Both the position numbers and the translations under genes were made by a program. Below the pieces are notes generated by a model. That model did not search any database and had not been told where the DNA came from. It saw nothing but the letters and a program-made list of their open reading frames with translations. Source: Hermatobates lingyangjiaoensis (lineage: Eukaryota; Arthropoda; Insecta; Hemiptera; Hermatobatidae). From it: 64,000 nt of DNA. The stretch lies in assembly GCA_026182355.1 (NCBI GenBank), contig JAPFBL010000068.1, positions 8,283,001 through 8,347,000 of the forward strand, in the 5' to 3' direction. Of the stretch, positions 1-11,700 are shown in pieces; the first letter of the stretch is position 1; the number at the start of each line of letters is the position of its first letter.

Positions 1-24
1 ATATATATATATATTATATATAGG
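1..24. repeat. AT dinucleotide microsatellite at window edge
   Basis: The window opens in an (AT)n run that continues off the left edge. It is a simple repeat with no further signal. The following ~200 bases are AT-rich and hold no gene that I can see. Confidence 0.9.
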
Positions 25-232
25 CTAAAAATATGACAGGTTTAAATCAAACCCCAAAGCCTTAATTAATTATTTTTTATTTAAAACTCTACATATAAAA
101 TGTTACAAAAGTAAGGAGGTGGGCTAAAATGTGAGAGAACTTGTAGAAATGGGAAATTTTGAAATAAAATACGAGTTCTGTTCATATAATATACAGACGA
201 CGTCATATTACAAAACTGGATTTATTTAGTAA

Positions 233-600
233 TTATTGTTTTGAGCCACCTTGAGGTAATCTCCTCCCAAATGCTAACACATCCCAACGGTGTTTCCACT
301 TGTCGAAACGATCCTGGTACCCTTCTTTGTCATGTCCACATTTTTTATGCATTTTCGTTAATCTCAGTAATTGTGTCAAATCTTGTTGCCTTGAAGAGTC
401 TTTGAGTATAAGGAAAAAGAAGAAATGACAAGGTCAGGTGGGTGGAAAGAGGGGGGAGGGGAGAACGGTGATCCAGTGTTTGGCCTGAACTTGATAAGGT
501 ATTGGGTTGAATGGGATAGGGTGTCGTGACGAGTCGCCGTCCTCCACATTCTGGCCATCTGCGACAGACGGCGTCCAATTCATGACTGGATTGCAGTAAG
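233..600 (-). pseudogene. Decayed mariner (Tc1/mariner) transposase, C-terminal part
   Basis: Read on the minus strand, three frames together give the order expected for the end of a mariner DDE/D transposase. First comes a proline-rich segment resembling the HPPYSPDLAP block (near 440-470). Next is a K-x-L-x-GN/TRF-like segment followed by DTITEINENA (near 350-400). Last is a frame reading EGYQDRFDKWKHRWDVL that ends at a stop at 233-235, like the family's ending with a tryptophan-rich W-K-x-R-W motif. At least two frameshifts and a stop separate these pieces, so it cannot be expressed. The catalytic N-terminal part and terminal inverted repeats were not found. It lies outside the DNAL1 coding region. 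The superfamily call is fairly secure; the subfamily is not. Confidence 0.7.
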
Positions 601-1081
601 TCTGGTTGACTGTGATAAGTCTGGCTATTTTTAACTAAACAACTTAGTTTTGAAATCTCAAAGAGAACATTCCAAAGGAATTCCAGAGCATCTTATCTCC
701 ACAATAAGATGTCGTGTAAAGATTGCGAAAAGTTATAATGGAATAATAAGCCTGTTTGAAAGATATGTTATAGTAACATTATCAAGACATAAGAACAAAT
801 ACGTTTAATGCCATTGCATTGGCAGCACAGTGTGTCAATGAAGAACACAATTTTAAGTTTAACGAAGTAGCAAATTAGTGTTGCATAAGTTAATCAGCAG
901 AACGGTCTATGACAAACAACAAAAACTGTACTGCAAAGAATCAGGAATTATTGAGCATTCTCAGGAAGCGGTTTTGGATACTGAAAGCCTGAGGTTAATC
1001 TAAAAAACTGCTTCTAAATGCTTGTTTTGTAGAAAACAAAGTTAAAAACATATTCAAGTTAAAACTCCCCCCATTTCCTAG
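601..1081. other. AT-rich sequence without a recognised gene
   Basis: I see no gene or recognisable repeat. The last ~20 bases form a pyrimidine-rich tract ending in TAG that could act as a splice acceptor for the following candidate exon. Confidence 0.5.
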
Positions 1082-1159
1082 TGATATAATCAACGATGTC
1101 TGCCTTTGAGGTAACAGTTATTGATCATGCAGGATCATTATACTTTAAAGCCCATATAG
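1082..1159 (+). CDS. Candidate first coding exon of an unidentified plus-strand gene
   Basis: A 78-bp segment is framed by good splice signals: a C/T-rich tract ending in AG at 1080-1081, and a GTAAGA donor starting at 1160. An ATG at 1096 opens 21 codons (starting MSAFEVTVIDHAG) with a split glycine codon at the donor. Codon content is less AT-biased than the surroundings. I do not recognise the product, and no following exon could be assigned. The alternation V-x-V-x-x-x-x-G-x-x-Y is loosely like the start of small beta-barrel (Agenet/Tudor-type) domains, but this is too short to count as evidence. It may be chance or part of a transposon. If the donor is ignored, the frame ends in a stop after 38 codons. 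Confidence 0.3.
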
Positions 1160-1254
1160 GTAAGAAAACAGTTCGGTTGTGTTTTTCACATGTACGTAAA
1201 CATAGCGATTAATCGAGCAGTGCATTTTGAGTTGGTCATATCACTGTCCTAGAG

Positions 1255-1480
1255 CAGGGGTCTCAAAGACGCGGCCCGCGAGCAGTCAAATTTTTGCAGA
1301 TTAAATTCACTAAACTCCACTGGTTGAGTTTACATCTTTTACTAACTTTTAGGAAATACAAACATCTTTTTATGGCACTAGAGTATGAAAATTATTTAAC
1401 CAAATGAGTACGAAAAATTTGATTCGTTTCCCACCGCGTGGATTTTAGGAATGTTTAGAAGTACATATGTGTGTGAACAA
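1255..1480 (+). mobile_element. hAT-like transposon terminus
   Basis: The segment begins CAGGGGTCTCAAA and continues into a GC-rich GCGGCCCGCGAG stretch. This is the wording typical of the terminal inverted repeat of many animal hAT (Ac-like) elements, including the families related to domesticated GTF2IRD2/ZBED genes. It is also a sharp GC-rich island in AT-rich DNA. I did not find the matching right end or an 8-bp target duplication, so the right boundary is arbitrary. No transposase domain was recognised. Confidence 0.45.
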
Positions 1481-1491
1481 TTTTCTGAGCC

Positions 1492-1692
1492 ATGAAGATT
1501 AATATGTCTGCACTAAGATCACAGGATATTGATGAAGATTTATTGGGAAACTCTGCTCTCAACGATGCTGATACAAGTGACGCAAAAGACGAAGACAGTA
1601 TGTCACACTGTCATATTCCAGACACTCCTAGTGATATAGTTTTTCCAAAAACGAGAAAAAAATCACGAAACCTAGAAGTCTTATTGGACTGA
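1492..1692 (+). other. Short acidic open frame, possibly a transposon relic
   Basis: An open frame of 66 codons encodes an acidic N-terminal half (many D, E and S) followed by a basic KTRKKSRNLEVLLD end. Its composition differs from the random frames around it, and it lies just inside the hAT-like terminus. It could be a scrap of the N-terminal region of a transposase. No domain is recognisable, and it could be a chance frame. Confidence 0.2.
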
Positions 1693-2559
1693 AAGAGTTG
1701 TTTTGTTATATAGGTTTGGTCACCTTCATATAATCGAGTTTATATATTTAATTTGATGAGAAATGTTCCAGTTACAAATGTGTGGGCAAAGCGAAAAGTT
1801 TTAGCTGTTGTCATAACTAGGTGAACGTGCGCTAATTCATTTTAATTAATTTTGTTTTCTCTCTTTAACAAAGAAGTCTGTCCTTTGTTACTTTTTGTAT
1901 CACAACCATATATTTTTATGACTAATCATACTTAATAGTGTAAAGAATAACTACAGGCTAGAATGTAGTTTAAACAACATGTATAGTATAATACTGTAAG
2001 TCTTACTTTAAATATATTAACCTTAAGTTTAATTAAATATGTTAAGTGGATTTAAATATATTAATATAAACCATAGGATCACATTTATATACTCAGACGC
2101 CTATAGAAAAAGAACGATTTTCAGTTTATCATGAAATTTGGAGAATCCTGCATGAAAACGTTGTGATAAAATAGAACGTTTTTATTATTAGAGGAGAGAT
2201 AAATGACATAAAGGGAATCCCTGCTTTATATTTTGTGAACTATTGAAGCGGTTCATCGATATCTATTGGTAGCACAATACATTTTCCATTGATATCATTG
2301 CCTAGCTATTCAATTTCTCGTGAATTATGTGGGACCACTGATATTTTTAATTAATTTTAATTTCAAAAACGTTCTGTCATCATTTGAATACGCTATAAAA
2401 TTGTGAAGTAACATTTTTAAAGTAATGATTAACATATTTGGGAATATCTCTTAGATTGTTGTATATAAAATTTTCAAAACTCCCTATGGCAAACTACTGT
2501 CAATTACCTTTCTTCCTAATGATTTTAGTAAGATCATTAGTAAAAAAGGAAAGATTGGG
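1693..2559. other. AT-rich sequence without a recognised gene
   Basis: No gene or named repeat seen. Short open frames here (for example around 2438) have no coding character. Confidence 0.5.
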
Positions 2560-2690
2560 TCTCAAACCGTCTCTGAACCAGTGCCCTTGGTTTCCTCTCT
2601 TATTTCTCCTGAAGACGGCTCAAACCCAAAATGAGAGACTTTAAGTGTGTGCTTTTAATTTCTCTATGTTTCTTTCTGTACATTAACTAT
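2560..2690 (+). mobile_element. Penelope-like (type II) hairpin module, copy 1
   Basis: This is a ~130-bp block that recurs at 47740-47870 and 57358-57480. It runs GTCTC..AACCGTCTC, then ..TTGGTTTCCTCTCTTA, then TCCTGAAGACGG, a short loop, a complementary arm and AGAGACT, ending AATTTCTCTATGTTTCTT. CTGAAGA followed by a G/C stem-loop and an AAAA-rich strand resembles the CTGANGA-stem-GAAA module common at the ends of Penelope-like retroelements. This copy has lost part of the stem complementarity. The family assignment is by motif only; no reverse transcriptase is attached. Confidence 0.45.
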
Positions 2691-5600
2691 GTCCGTTTCG
2701 GATAGTATTTCCAACGAAAAAGAGCCTATTAATTTGGATATAAGGCAAATAAATATTAATTTCATTTTGCCAAAGTTTTCGAAAGTCTCAAATATTTGCT
2801 TACTCTCCTCTTGATGTTAGAGTTTTAGTTTTTATTTTTGTATATATACATATACTTGGGAAAGATCTATCATCAAGGATGATAATCTGCTGGCAAATAC
2901 CACGGCGATCTGAGGACAAAACTCTCACAGGTGGGGTGTAAGGAACAATCTGATGACACTGCTCCAATGGTCATCAGGGGTTACTGGATAATCTACAACT
3001 TTTAGGAACGTAAGCATATAGTTTTATTTATTTTCAATTTTATGATAGAATGTGGAATCTAAAAAATTATCTTTTGATAAAGCAAATTATATTAGATTGG
3101 TTTTTATAAAACAAACTAGTATATAGTTTGTTTTATAAAAAATAACTTTTTTAATTTTTCTTGAACTGATTAAACTAAAATTCTTCCCCTGATGACTGTT
3201 CGGTGTGATTACTTCTATAAAATTGACTGGTAACAATAAAAATTAGATTGAGCGTTAAATCGCTAACATCTAGGCCAATAGGTCCCAAACTTGTAACATT
3301 GCTCGTCAAAGCAAACCGTGTTATAAAGATATAAAAAATGAAATACTACAGACACTGTGTATTTGTAAGTAATGTGGGAGTTTAAACTCTATTTTAAAAT
3401 ATTAAAAATAATCAAAAATGATTGAAAAAAGGATAGAAATCATCAATGAGTTAAAATCTATTCCAATTTTTTTGTATAAACTTCGAAAAATTAAGAGAAA
3501 AAGCAAAGAAAAAAAGTAGCTACATAATATTCTACTATTAAATAATGATGTGTTTTGATTGCCTAAAGTACATTTTAACTTGAAACATCCCACAATCGAG
3601 CCGTGCAAAGCGATTCGATAATCAATATCTGTCTGAGACCTGCCTAACAAATACAGTAAAGAACTAAGAAACTAATTTTATTATAAATTATTTACGCTAG
3701 TAACTTAAATTTATTTTGAACATATGAATGAAATTATCAGCTTTAAATCAAATATTTTAAATCAATAAATTGGATGCGGTGAATCTCGCAAACTTTTCAC
3801 AGTTTTTTTTCTTGATCTATTTGTCAGTTCCACCTCTGTAAAAGATAAGGTCTATAGTGTAAAATGCTAAAGATCGCAAGATGTTTGTATGGCTATAAAC
3901 ATTTCGAACTTGTTTATTAACTCATTCCCAGGTATTCCCTTGATTTCCAAGTACACATATGAAAATAAAATTATTTATACATTATTATTTTGTGACCTGT
4001 CAGTGTGTCAGGGTAGAGCCCTTTTCTTGAAATCGGAAATCATTCAATGCAGTCGATGATTTGTGTTTACTTTGGTGATCACTGTCTAAAATAACCTATG
4101 AAGGTCATTTTATCTAACCAACATACAGGTCAAACTATGAATATTTCATTTATTTTTGTATTTTTTTTATTGAAATTTCGTTTTCTATAGTGTCTTTTCT
4201 ATTTTGTAAAATAAACAGAAAATTAATCACTTTTGATATGAATGTCTAAGTGGGAACTATTCATTAGACTTTCGATCCTGGAGGTAGTACAGGTAGTACA
4301 TCATCCAGTTTAAAAGTTGTCTCTTATACACTGGTATTTTATTTCAATTTCACACGATCGACGCATATAAAACTGCTGCCTTTACCACGACAGTAATAAA
4401 ACTTTTGTGAAGCCAAAATTTTCTTTTGTAAATTTATTTCAAATTGTTTGTAAATATGATATTAGGTATTATATTATAGTTCATTTGTTTGCTGTGGTGA
4501 TGCAATTTTTTTTAATTTTAATAAAAAAAAGTAATTTTTTTTTAAATAAAGAAAATTACTACGTATTTAAGTTTAACTGAATATTCAAGATGAAGCTTTA
4601 CATGTACCAGAAAATGTACGAACAATGAGATAGACATGACAATTTGAATGATGTCTTTGGGAGGGGAATGATGTCTATATGCTATGCTGTCCTCACAGTG
4701 ATATGTGTATGTACATAGTATATGTAGCTCTAGATGAAAAGATGTATTATCAACTCACGTTGACGGACACTAAAAGAAAATTAAGAGGCATGAACTAGTA
4801 TCAATTTGTGTCATTTGTCACAAATTATCAATGTGACGAATTTACTGGCACATACACAACTATGTACTAATGCTCTCTCTCTCTTTTCCTTTATCTTTTC
4901 ACTCACTCGCTCTTTCTCACTCTTAGTTCTTCACAGAAACAACACACAATACTCTTATATTGCTGGCGTGGAGGCAAGCGTCATTATTGCGATATATTAT
5001 ATTTATATATTTATAAAAATCGCTTTATAATTATAAACGAATAAATATAATTAAAACATATTTTGTTTATCTAAGAGCTTGTTAATCAGCTCTTCATGTA
5101 CTTCATTTAAACATTACAGGTTTAATATTGATTTATTTATCCAATAAATGAATAGTTGAATAAACCGCTGTACGAATTTTGTTTTGCGAGTCTCTCACGT
5201 TAATAGACCTAATATCAGTATTGTTATTTTAGGAAACCGGGTTAGGAGAGATGAGATTCCTCTTGGTTTGTGGCTCAGAAATTCCCTTAGTCTCATGGTT
5301 GTGTATATTTGTTTGCGGTTGTAGGTGTTCCAGTGTATTAATTTAACAAAACTTCATTTCGAACTTTAGGTTGACATTGGTATGTATGTTATTGTAATAT
5401 AGCAAGTGTTACAATTATTTACTGATAGCTACTCACAAGAATGGCTGACAAAGATTGCTATATATATTTTAAATTATTATAATATTATTCTTGATATGTG
5501 TGTAATGTTGCAGGTACAGACGAAAGGATACCTTTACACAGGTACATGTGTTCACTATTATTATAATACAAATCTCTACTTTTATCAGTTGTTTATATTT

Positions 5601-5929
5601 TATTAATAATTTTATCTAAGCTGAACTTGTTTGAAGTTTAAAGTACCGTCAACAACATGTATTATTAGCATGCTTGCAGGCACATGCAACATAACTTCTT
5701 GTCTCTAACTTCTATGCAAAATGTACATATATATGTATCTCACCCAATGTTCTGCATGTCGTTTGTTATCACAGACATTCAGATTAATGGTAATAGCGAT
5801 AGGAAGTGATACGGTTCCCTCCTACTCGTATCTTCCACAAAACCAACTAAATCCTAGAAGAACACTAGTCATAGGGCGTGCCCTAAAAGATGCATAGGTG
5901 CTCTCTTAGAGAGTACAGACGGATGTATA
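2691..5929. other. AT-rich sequence without a recognised gene
   Basis: No exon or classifiable transposon seen. Two moderately GC-rich patches (about 2870-3000 and 5220-5340) may be old repeats. Around 4240-4310 the text resembles the tail of family X, described at 16958. A pyrimidine-rich tract lies at 4870-4930. Confidence 0.4.
3101..3141. repeat. Perfect 18-bp inverted repeat
   Basis: Arms at 3101-3118 and 3124-3141 (core AAAACAAACTA) are exact reverse complements, separated by 5 bases. It is AT-rich, so chance is possible, but an 18-bp perfect stem is unusual. Confidence 0.7.
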
Positions 5930-6640
5930 CAGGTATAAAAAAATATATATACTTTTTCCTTACAAATATAGTATACCTTTCTTAAATATATTATCATTTA
6001 AATATTTAAGTGATTGTTCACTTCCTGTCTCGAGTATCACAAATGATAGAGGTATAAAAAGTGTCTAAATGATGTTATATATCAAATATATTAACAATTC
6101 CAAGTCACTACCAGAAATATATAAATGGTGAATGTATAAAAGGATGTCATTAATCAAATATACATTGTTTTTAAAAGTTCACTGACTCATGTAACATAAA
6201 TAGTCGAGGTATAAAATGTCATGTTATGTAAAATATGTCATGTTATAAATATATGTCGTTATTTCAAGTGTACTCTCTCATATACCATAAATGATGGTAT
6301 TAAAACTTTAAACGATCTCATTTTAGAATTTAGGTGTATAGCTACTTCAAGTTGACTGTGTCAAGGATCATGAATGGTGGAGGATGAAACGTTTGTAAAA
6401 GCTGTCACATATTAAATATAGAGCTTGAGAAGGTTCTTTTAAGTGTACCATCTCAGGTATAATACACTGAAGAGATATAAAATGTGTGGACGATACCATA
6501 TATTAGGTAAATATCGCTTTTCAAGGGTATTGTCTACAATATTATAAATGGCGGAAATATAAAACTTATTTAATGATTTCCTACAAAACGCATGAATAGT
6601 TAATCCAAATATAATGTCTGAGGTGTTAGAGTATGTATGC
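5930..6640 (+). repeat. Degenerate ~80-bp tandem (minisatellite-like) array
   Basis: Seven or eight diverged units each contain a core like ATAAATGATGGAGGTATAAAA, followed by GTGT, GATGTCATA, ATCAAATATA and AAGTGTACT..CTCA. Core starts fall near 6040, 6121, 6196, 6287, 6370, 6461 and 6542, giving spacings of 76-91 bases. A further core is at 5935. The units differ by many substitutions and small indels, so the array is old. No coding function is apparent. Confidence 0.75.
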
Positions 6641-6657
6641 ACATAAATATCATACTA

Positions 6658-6727
6658 AGAACTTGCTTAATACTTGGTGTAGTATTATTTTTTTTAGTAA
6701 TACTACACCAAGTATTAAGCAAGTTCT
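6658..6727. repeat. Perfect 30-bp hairpin next to an ATACC-type short tandem repeat
   Basis: Arms 6658-6687 and 6698-6727 are exact reverse complements (arm begins AGAACTTGCTTAATACTTGG) with a 10-base T-rich loop. The right side continues into several CATACCATAC repeats, and then part of the arm (ATACTTGGTGTA) appears once more near 6752-6763. This resembles a young foldback element or a templated inverted duplication. Confidence 0.85.
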
Positions 6728-6769
6728 AACCATACCATACCATGCCATACCATACTTGGTGTATTATAC

Positions 6770-9700
6770 ACATATAGTTTCAGTTTTTGTATAAGTACGG
6801 CTCAGTAATTTTTGGCCTGTGGTGATCATTATTATTATTATGCCAGTTATAAGTATTTTAACTTAATTTGGTATTCTGTGTTTGTTCCAGGTGTTTTAGT
6901 GTTCTGGTCGTTAACTGCTCTATGAATCTCCTGTAGGGAGAAGTTGTGGTTATACGTGTTTGCAGGCTTCGCTGTCCCCACGGTTACATCTGTACTCAAG
7001 CACTATATTTGTTTCATTAGTGGAGTGCTCTTGTAAGGGTTATTATTTTTCACGAGTAGGTTGCAGAAAAAGAATTTTTTAATAAGTAACCACAGTTAGT
7101 TGTCTAAAAAAATTCAACTGTCTATTCATAAAAAAATTACCAAAACGATAAATCTCAACTAAAGGAAACATAACATAAGTTTCCTTTACAGTTTCTTTAC
7201 CATACCTCATTTCTGTCAGTACAATAATATACACTAAGTTATTAATTGATCTTGGTTAGAAGAAGTATTACCTTGATTTTTGAGTAAAATCGGAGCAAGC
7301 AAATGGTATTAGGACTAGATACTGTCCAAGTGAAGAGAAGATTTCCTTTGGGTGTCGGTCAGTTGGAGGCGTTAACTGAACACCGAATGCCTTCTGGTTT
7401 GATCAAATCAAACTCTTTTTTTTATCTGCCATTTTTTCTTTATGGCGGAATAACATCTCAAATTTATTAATGTTAAACTTGCATTCAATGTAAAAGTCAT
7501 CGGTATAAAATTTGATAGATGTTTCACAAGTTGTCTCTTGTAGCCTAATATTGAAAATAATGGTTTTCCCAAGAAGAAATTGAATGTTTTGCAGAGTTCT
7601 AAAGATGAAAGCCTAGTGAAATACAGCCGGGCTTTTTGTTGGTAAGCCAAGCGCGACTTGTCTCTTTAAAAGGCTCTACTGTCATAACGGACAGACATTG
7701 ACAGCCAATAATTCAATCGTTAATAGAAAGGGGAGGTCGGTTCTTTGAGCTTCATTCATTGATCCATTCCCTGCCCCCCACCCTCTTTCATCGAAACAGA
7801 ATTTATTCCTTCTTATTTATCATCGTGTTCTCCTATTAAATAAAAATGTTTTTATTTAACTTTAATTGTATCATTAAATTGGCTTTACATAAATTTATAT
7901 ACATTTGATTTTTTATTAAATAAATGTTGACTTAATATTTTCTAAAGCTCTCTTTCTTAAAAAGGGAAGGATCACACATATAAATTCATTTAAAATAGAC
8001 TTTGTTGGACACGAGAGCATTTGTCACTTTCACATAGTTGCTAGTTTGAATGAAATAACCGTTGCTCATGTCACAGATTCGAGACTGTTAGTAAATAACC
8101 TCAGTTGTTTGCATTTGATCGGAACCCCCCCCTCGTAAATCATTTTATCTTTCTTTATTTCTTACTCATTCTTCCAGAATGCACTAATTTTGTTCAACCA
8201 TAAATATTTTGTTTGATATTATTTTAACTCTTACTTATGTAAATATTAGTAATGATAAGCCACGGTTAGTATTAGGTGAGTGGTCTACACTCAACCTTAG
8301 TAAAGGCATTATCAAACTCTTCTACAATCAATTTAATTTGATTATGATAATGTGGCAAGTATCATCAAGTATGATTGGAACGCTATCAACAGTTATGATT
8401 TTTGAAATAATATCTACAATTTATTGATATGTGGCACATATTTAGTTCCAAATTATTATTTTGTATTGTTATAATATTTTTATCTTCAAGTTAGGTCATA
8501 TGTATTCAGAATTTGCTTTTTTGAGCATATTTTTTAATAATTGAAACTTTTAAGTTTATTCAACAGCAATATTTATTATATTTTTGTAATTCCACATTTA
8601 TCATTTACATATTATATTCAGCAGGAGAGTGGAGTGACTTTTGTGAATGGGGAAGCAATAGTCGATAATTTTTTCATATATAATTTTCATATTATTATAT
8701 GATAATAATTTCATTTAAATGCATATATTTTATAGTATACTAACTTTTCAAATATAAGGATACAATAAAACGTTACCATTCGTATCAAAATACGAATAAA
8801 TAAATTGTTTTTTTATAGTATCGTTTAAAATCTATAATTGAAATTGACTTTCTCCGTAATATCGTGGAATAAACTGTAGAGATCGAGTCACTCTGGCTCC
8901 GTAAAACATGGCATATTTTGTTTTCGTAAGTAACTATTTTATCTCTGTTTTCTGAAATACATTTTCATTATATTTTTAGTTCTGAAAGTTGGTTTGATAT
9001 TATTTGGTGATTGATTTATCGATGAAAGAAAAGTGAAATCCGTTAATTTTGATGGCTCTGTAACGACATGCAATCGCTTTTCTGGTGGAAGGAGACTGCT
9101 AGAGACTGTTACCCCTTTGCTATGTGAGTGTTGCAATGAAACTCACCAATGAAACCAATTCAGTTGTAATTAATGTTATCAGATTTTACTTATCAGCGCC
9201 GACTGCGACAATAAATTGATTTTTTGGCTTTTTATAAAAGCCTATTTCCATGCAGAGGGATTCAATATTCCTGTTGCTTCACTTGCGCGGATTTTTTCGG
9301 ACCATCAGTCCATATTCAGGAAATAAAAGCTGAAAGTATTAACTCCGTATTATTTACACTGGTTTTAATGATTTTACAATTTTACAGCTATTTTGGCTGT
9401 TGTGATTTATTTTACTAGTAATTTTTATATTTGACTACTTGTGTGTTCAGTAGCCCAACATTTTTCTCTAAAAATGTTTGTTTGAGCCTTACATACCTCA
9501 TAATAAGAAAAATAAAATAAAATAACACCACATGACCCCTGAAGGAGCGTGACGGATAATCAGATATATTCTTCAGGCATTTTTTTGTCCCCTTCGTATT
9601 TGTTTTTAATATGCTTACAGTTTTAATGTTCATTGTAAATCAAGTAATAATTATTTTTATTAATAAAAAAAATTATTAAATTTTTAACTTTTAAAAATTT

Positions 9701-11027
9701 TTTTTGGTAACTTTTGTTTGGGATATTGACGTTAGGTATATTTTTTTATACTTTACTGCAAGTAAAGTATATTAAAAACATAAAAATATTCACTTTCAGC
9801 TTTTGATGGATTTTTTCATATTTCGAGATTTATGGAATACATTTTAAACGTTATTTAATGATTGTACTCATGTGGATGGGTTGGTGGTCATGTAATCCGA
9901 AAAGTTTTTCGATAACATGCTTTCCATATTTTGATAATATGAATGAATAGGAAGAAAGATATTTTGTTCTTGGGGGATATCGGATATTGGGGAATGGGAG
10001 CCGTGAGTACTTTATTGTAAATTATATCCAAACAGAAATAACTTTTTCCTGTCATATTTTATAATACAAATGTTAGTCAGCAAGACGGACCAAGTGGTCA
10101 TAGACATGATAAAAGAAAATGTTTGAAATATTAAATTATAAATAATATGAAGTATGTAAATTTATAACACGACTATTATGTGATCAGAAAAATGTAATAT
10201 ATGTGAAGCATTGAAAGTAATGAATGAATTACTTTCAAGGCTTCTTCGGAGGCAATAAACTATTTTGTTCTGTAGCATTTATATTATACTACATGCAATG
10301 CTAAGGTGATTGATTTGATAACGACGAGAAATCTTAGGGTACTTATTGTGTAAGAGTTTAATTATACAAACGATTATACAAATTATTTAAACTTACGCAA
10401 TGATCCAGTTCAAATACAAATAGGATTCAACGTTTTTTATATACATTTTAAAATTAAATAAGGAAATAGATGAATAATACCCTCATTTGAGGTTGCCAGA
10501 ATAAGGGAAACAAACAAAGTATTCAAAATATAAAATATAAAGTGGTCAATTGAATAGGTAAAATTAATGTTCAATGACTTGATATTAAACTGAATTTAGA
10601 GAATATTATTGAAGTATTTTCTTGTATTGTGGTTGAATCATAAAGCCAAAAAAATCCTTTGTTTTAATGAAAAAGTATAATTTAATTTAAAATATGATAA
10701 AATGCAAAAACATGAAAAATTAAATGAAGTTAATTTACCTTAAACAAAACCAGTAGCCTGAAAAATTATTAATAAAAGGAGGCAAACATAGACGGTTCTG
10801 GGAATAAGATTTCGTTTAGAAGTAACATTTCATTACTGAATCCTTTTTTTTTATTTGTGTTTATTGTTCTTAATATTTAAAACAATTACAAGTGCCATTA
10901 ATAAAACTGTTCTAATTTTTTTGTTTTTTAGCAGTATTTGCTGTATAAAAGATAGTGATGCGAAATGAGAGAAAGACTGTCATTTATCATTTACTAATAG
11001 ACTTCAGCTAACCTTTGTGGTCCTAAC
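6770..11027. other. AT-rich sequence without a recognised gene
   Basis: No exon, RNA gene or named transposon recognised. Near 9737-9775 a CTTTACTGCAAGTAAAG hairpin matches the terminal hairpin of family X and may be a very degraded copy. Other open frames are AT-biased and look random. Confidence 0.4.
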
Positions 11028-11700
11028 AATGAATGAATGAAAAATTCTTTATTGAAGTATTGCACATAATGTAAGGCTCTAGATACCCGACTGCCTTGCA
11101 CGTTAGAGTCATACTAAACGATTCTCGCACAACCATATCAGTACTCGTCTCCTTGTCCCAATGCTGAGAGAAACTCCCTGATGTCACGACACTCCCTGTC
11201 AAGTTCTCGGGCCTTCCTGTACCGCAGTCGAAGCCTTTACCCTCCTCATCAGGAGATCATTTTTTTCCTGGACATCCTGAGTGAGGAGTTTCTTTATTTC
11301 CGTTACCAGCTGGTTAGAGGAATCTGCATTGCATCGATCTTCCTTCTTTCCCAACCTGCTAAGAAACCTGGAGAGCCGCTCCAGTTTGACCTCTCGGTGT
11401 AGAAACTCATTTGGGGCCTAACCGGGTGCGTCCAAGATAATCCGGAGAGTTTGTGTTGAAACGCGTAAATACGCCTCATCAGCTTACCAGCCGGTTTAGC
11501 CCAGGTAGTCACTCCGTACGTGATGATCAACCTCAACAATGCCTTGTATAAGTTTACCCTGGTCCGAAGTGAGAGACTAGAAGTGGGTTTTAGCAGGTGA
11601 TAAATGCTACTCCTGGCACGGAAGCCTTGCCATGAGTGTGAAAAATATGGCCTTAGTGATATTTTTGTATCAATGTCACCCCCAGGGTACATTAGGGTTA
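11028..11700 (-). mobile_element. 5'-truncated Jockey-like LINE: end of the reverse transcriptase ORF plus 3' UTR
   Basis: On the minus strand a 129-codon frame (11692 to 11303) reads like the C-terminal end of a Jockey/X-type non-LTR reverse transcriptase. It carries a segment like ..LLKPTSSLSLRTRVNLYKAL, then LIITYGVTTWA, then a region like the ..FQNKCLR.. block. This is followed by ~260 bp of untranslated sequence, an AATAAA signal (11053-11048) and a short (TTCA)n tail at 11040-11028. The element is 5'-truncated near 11700, as is usual for LINEs. The frame has drifted after the FQHKL segment. GC content is clearly above the surroundings. The Jockey clade is typical of arthropods. Confidence 0.8.

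Noticed and set aside
4806..5030. 74-codon frame rich in Ser, Phe, Leu and Thr
   Set aside because: It lies over a CT-rich low-complexity tract; no domain, and no splice signals around it.
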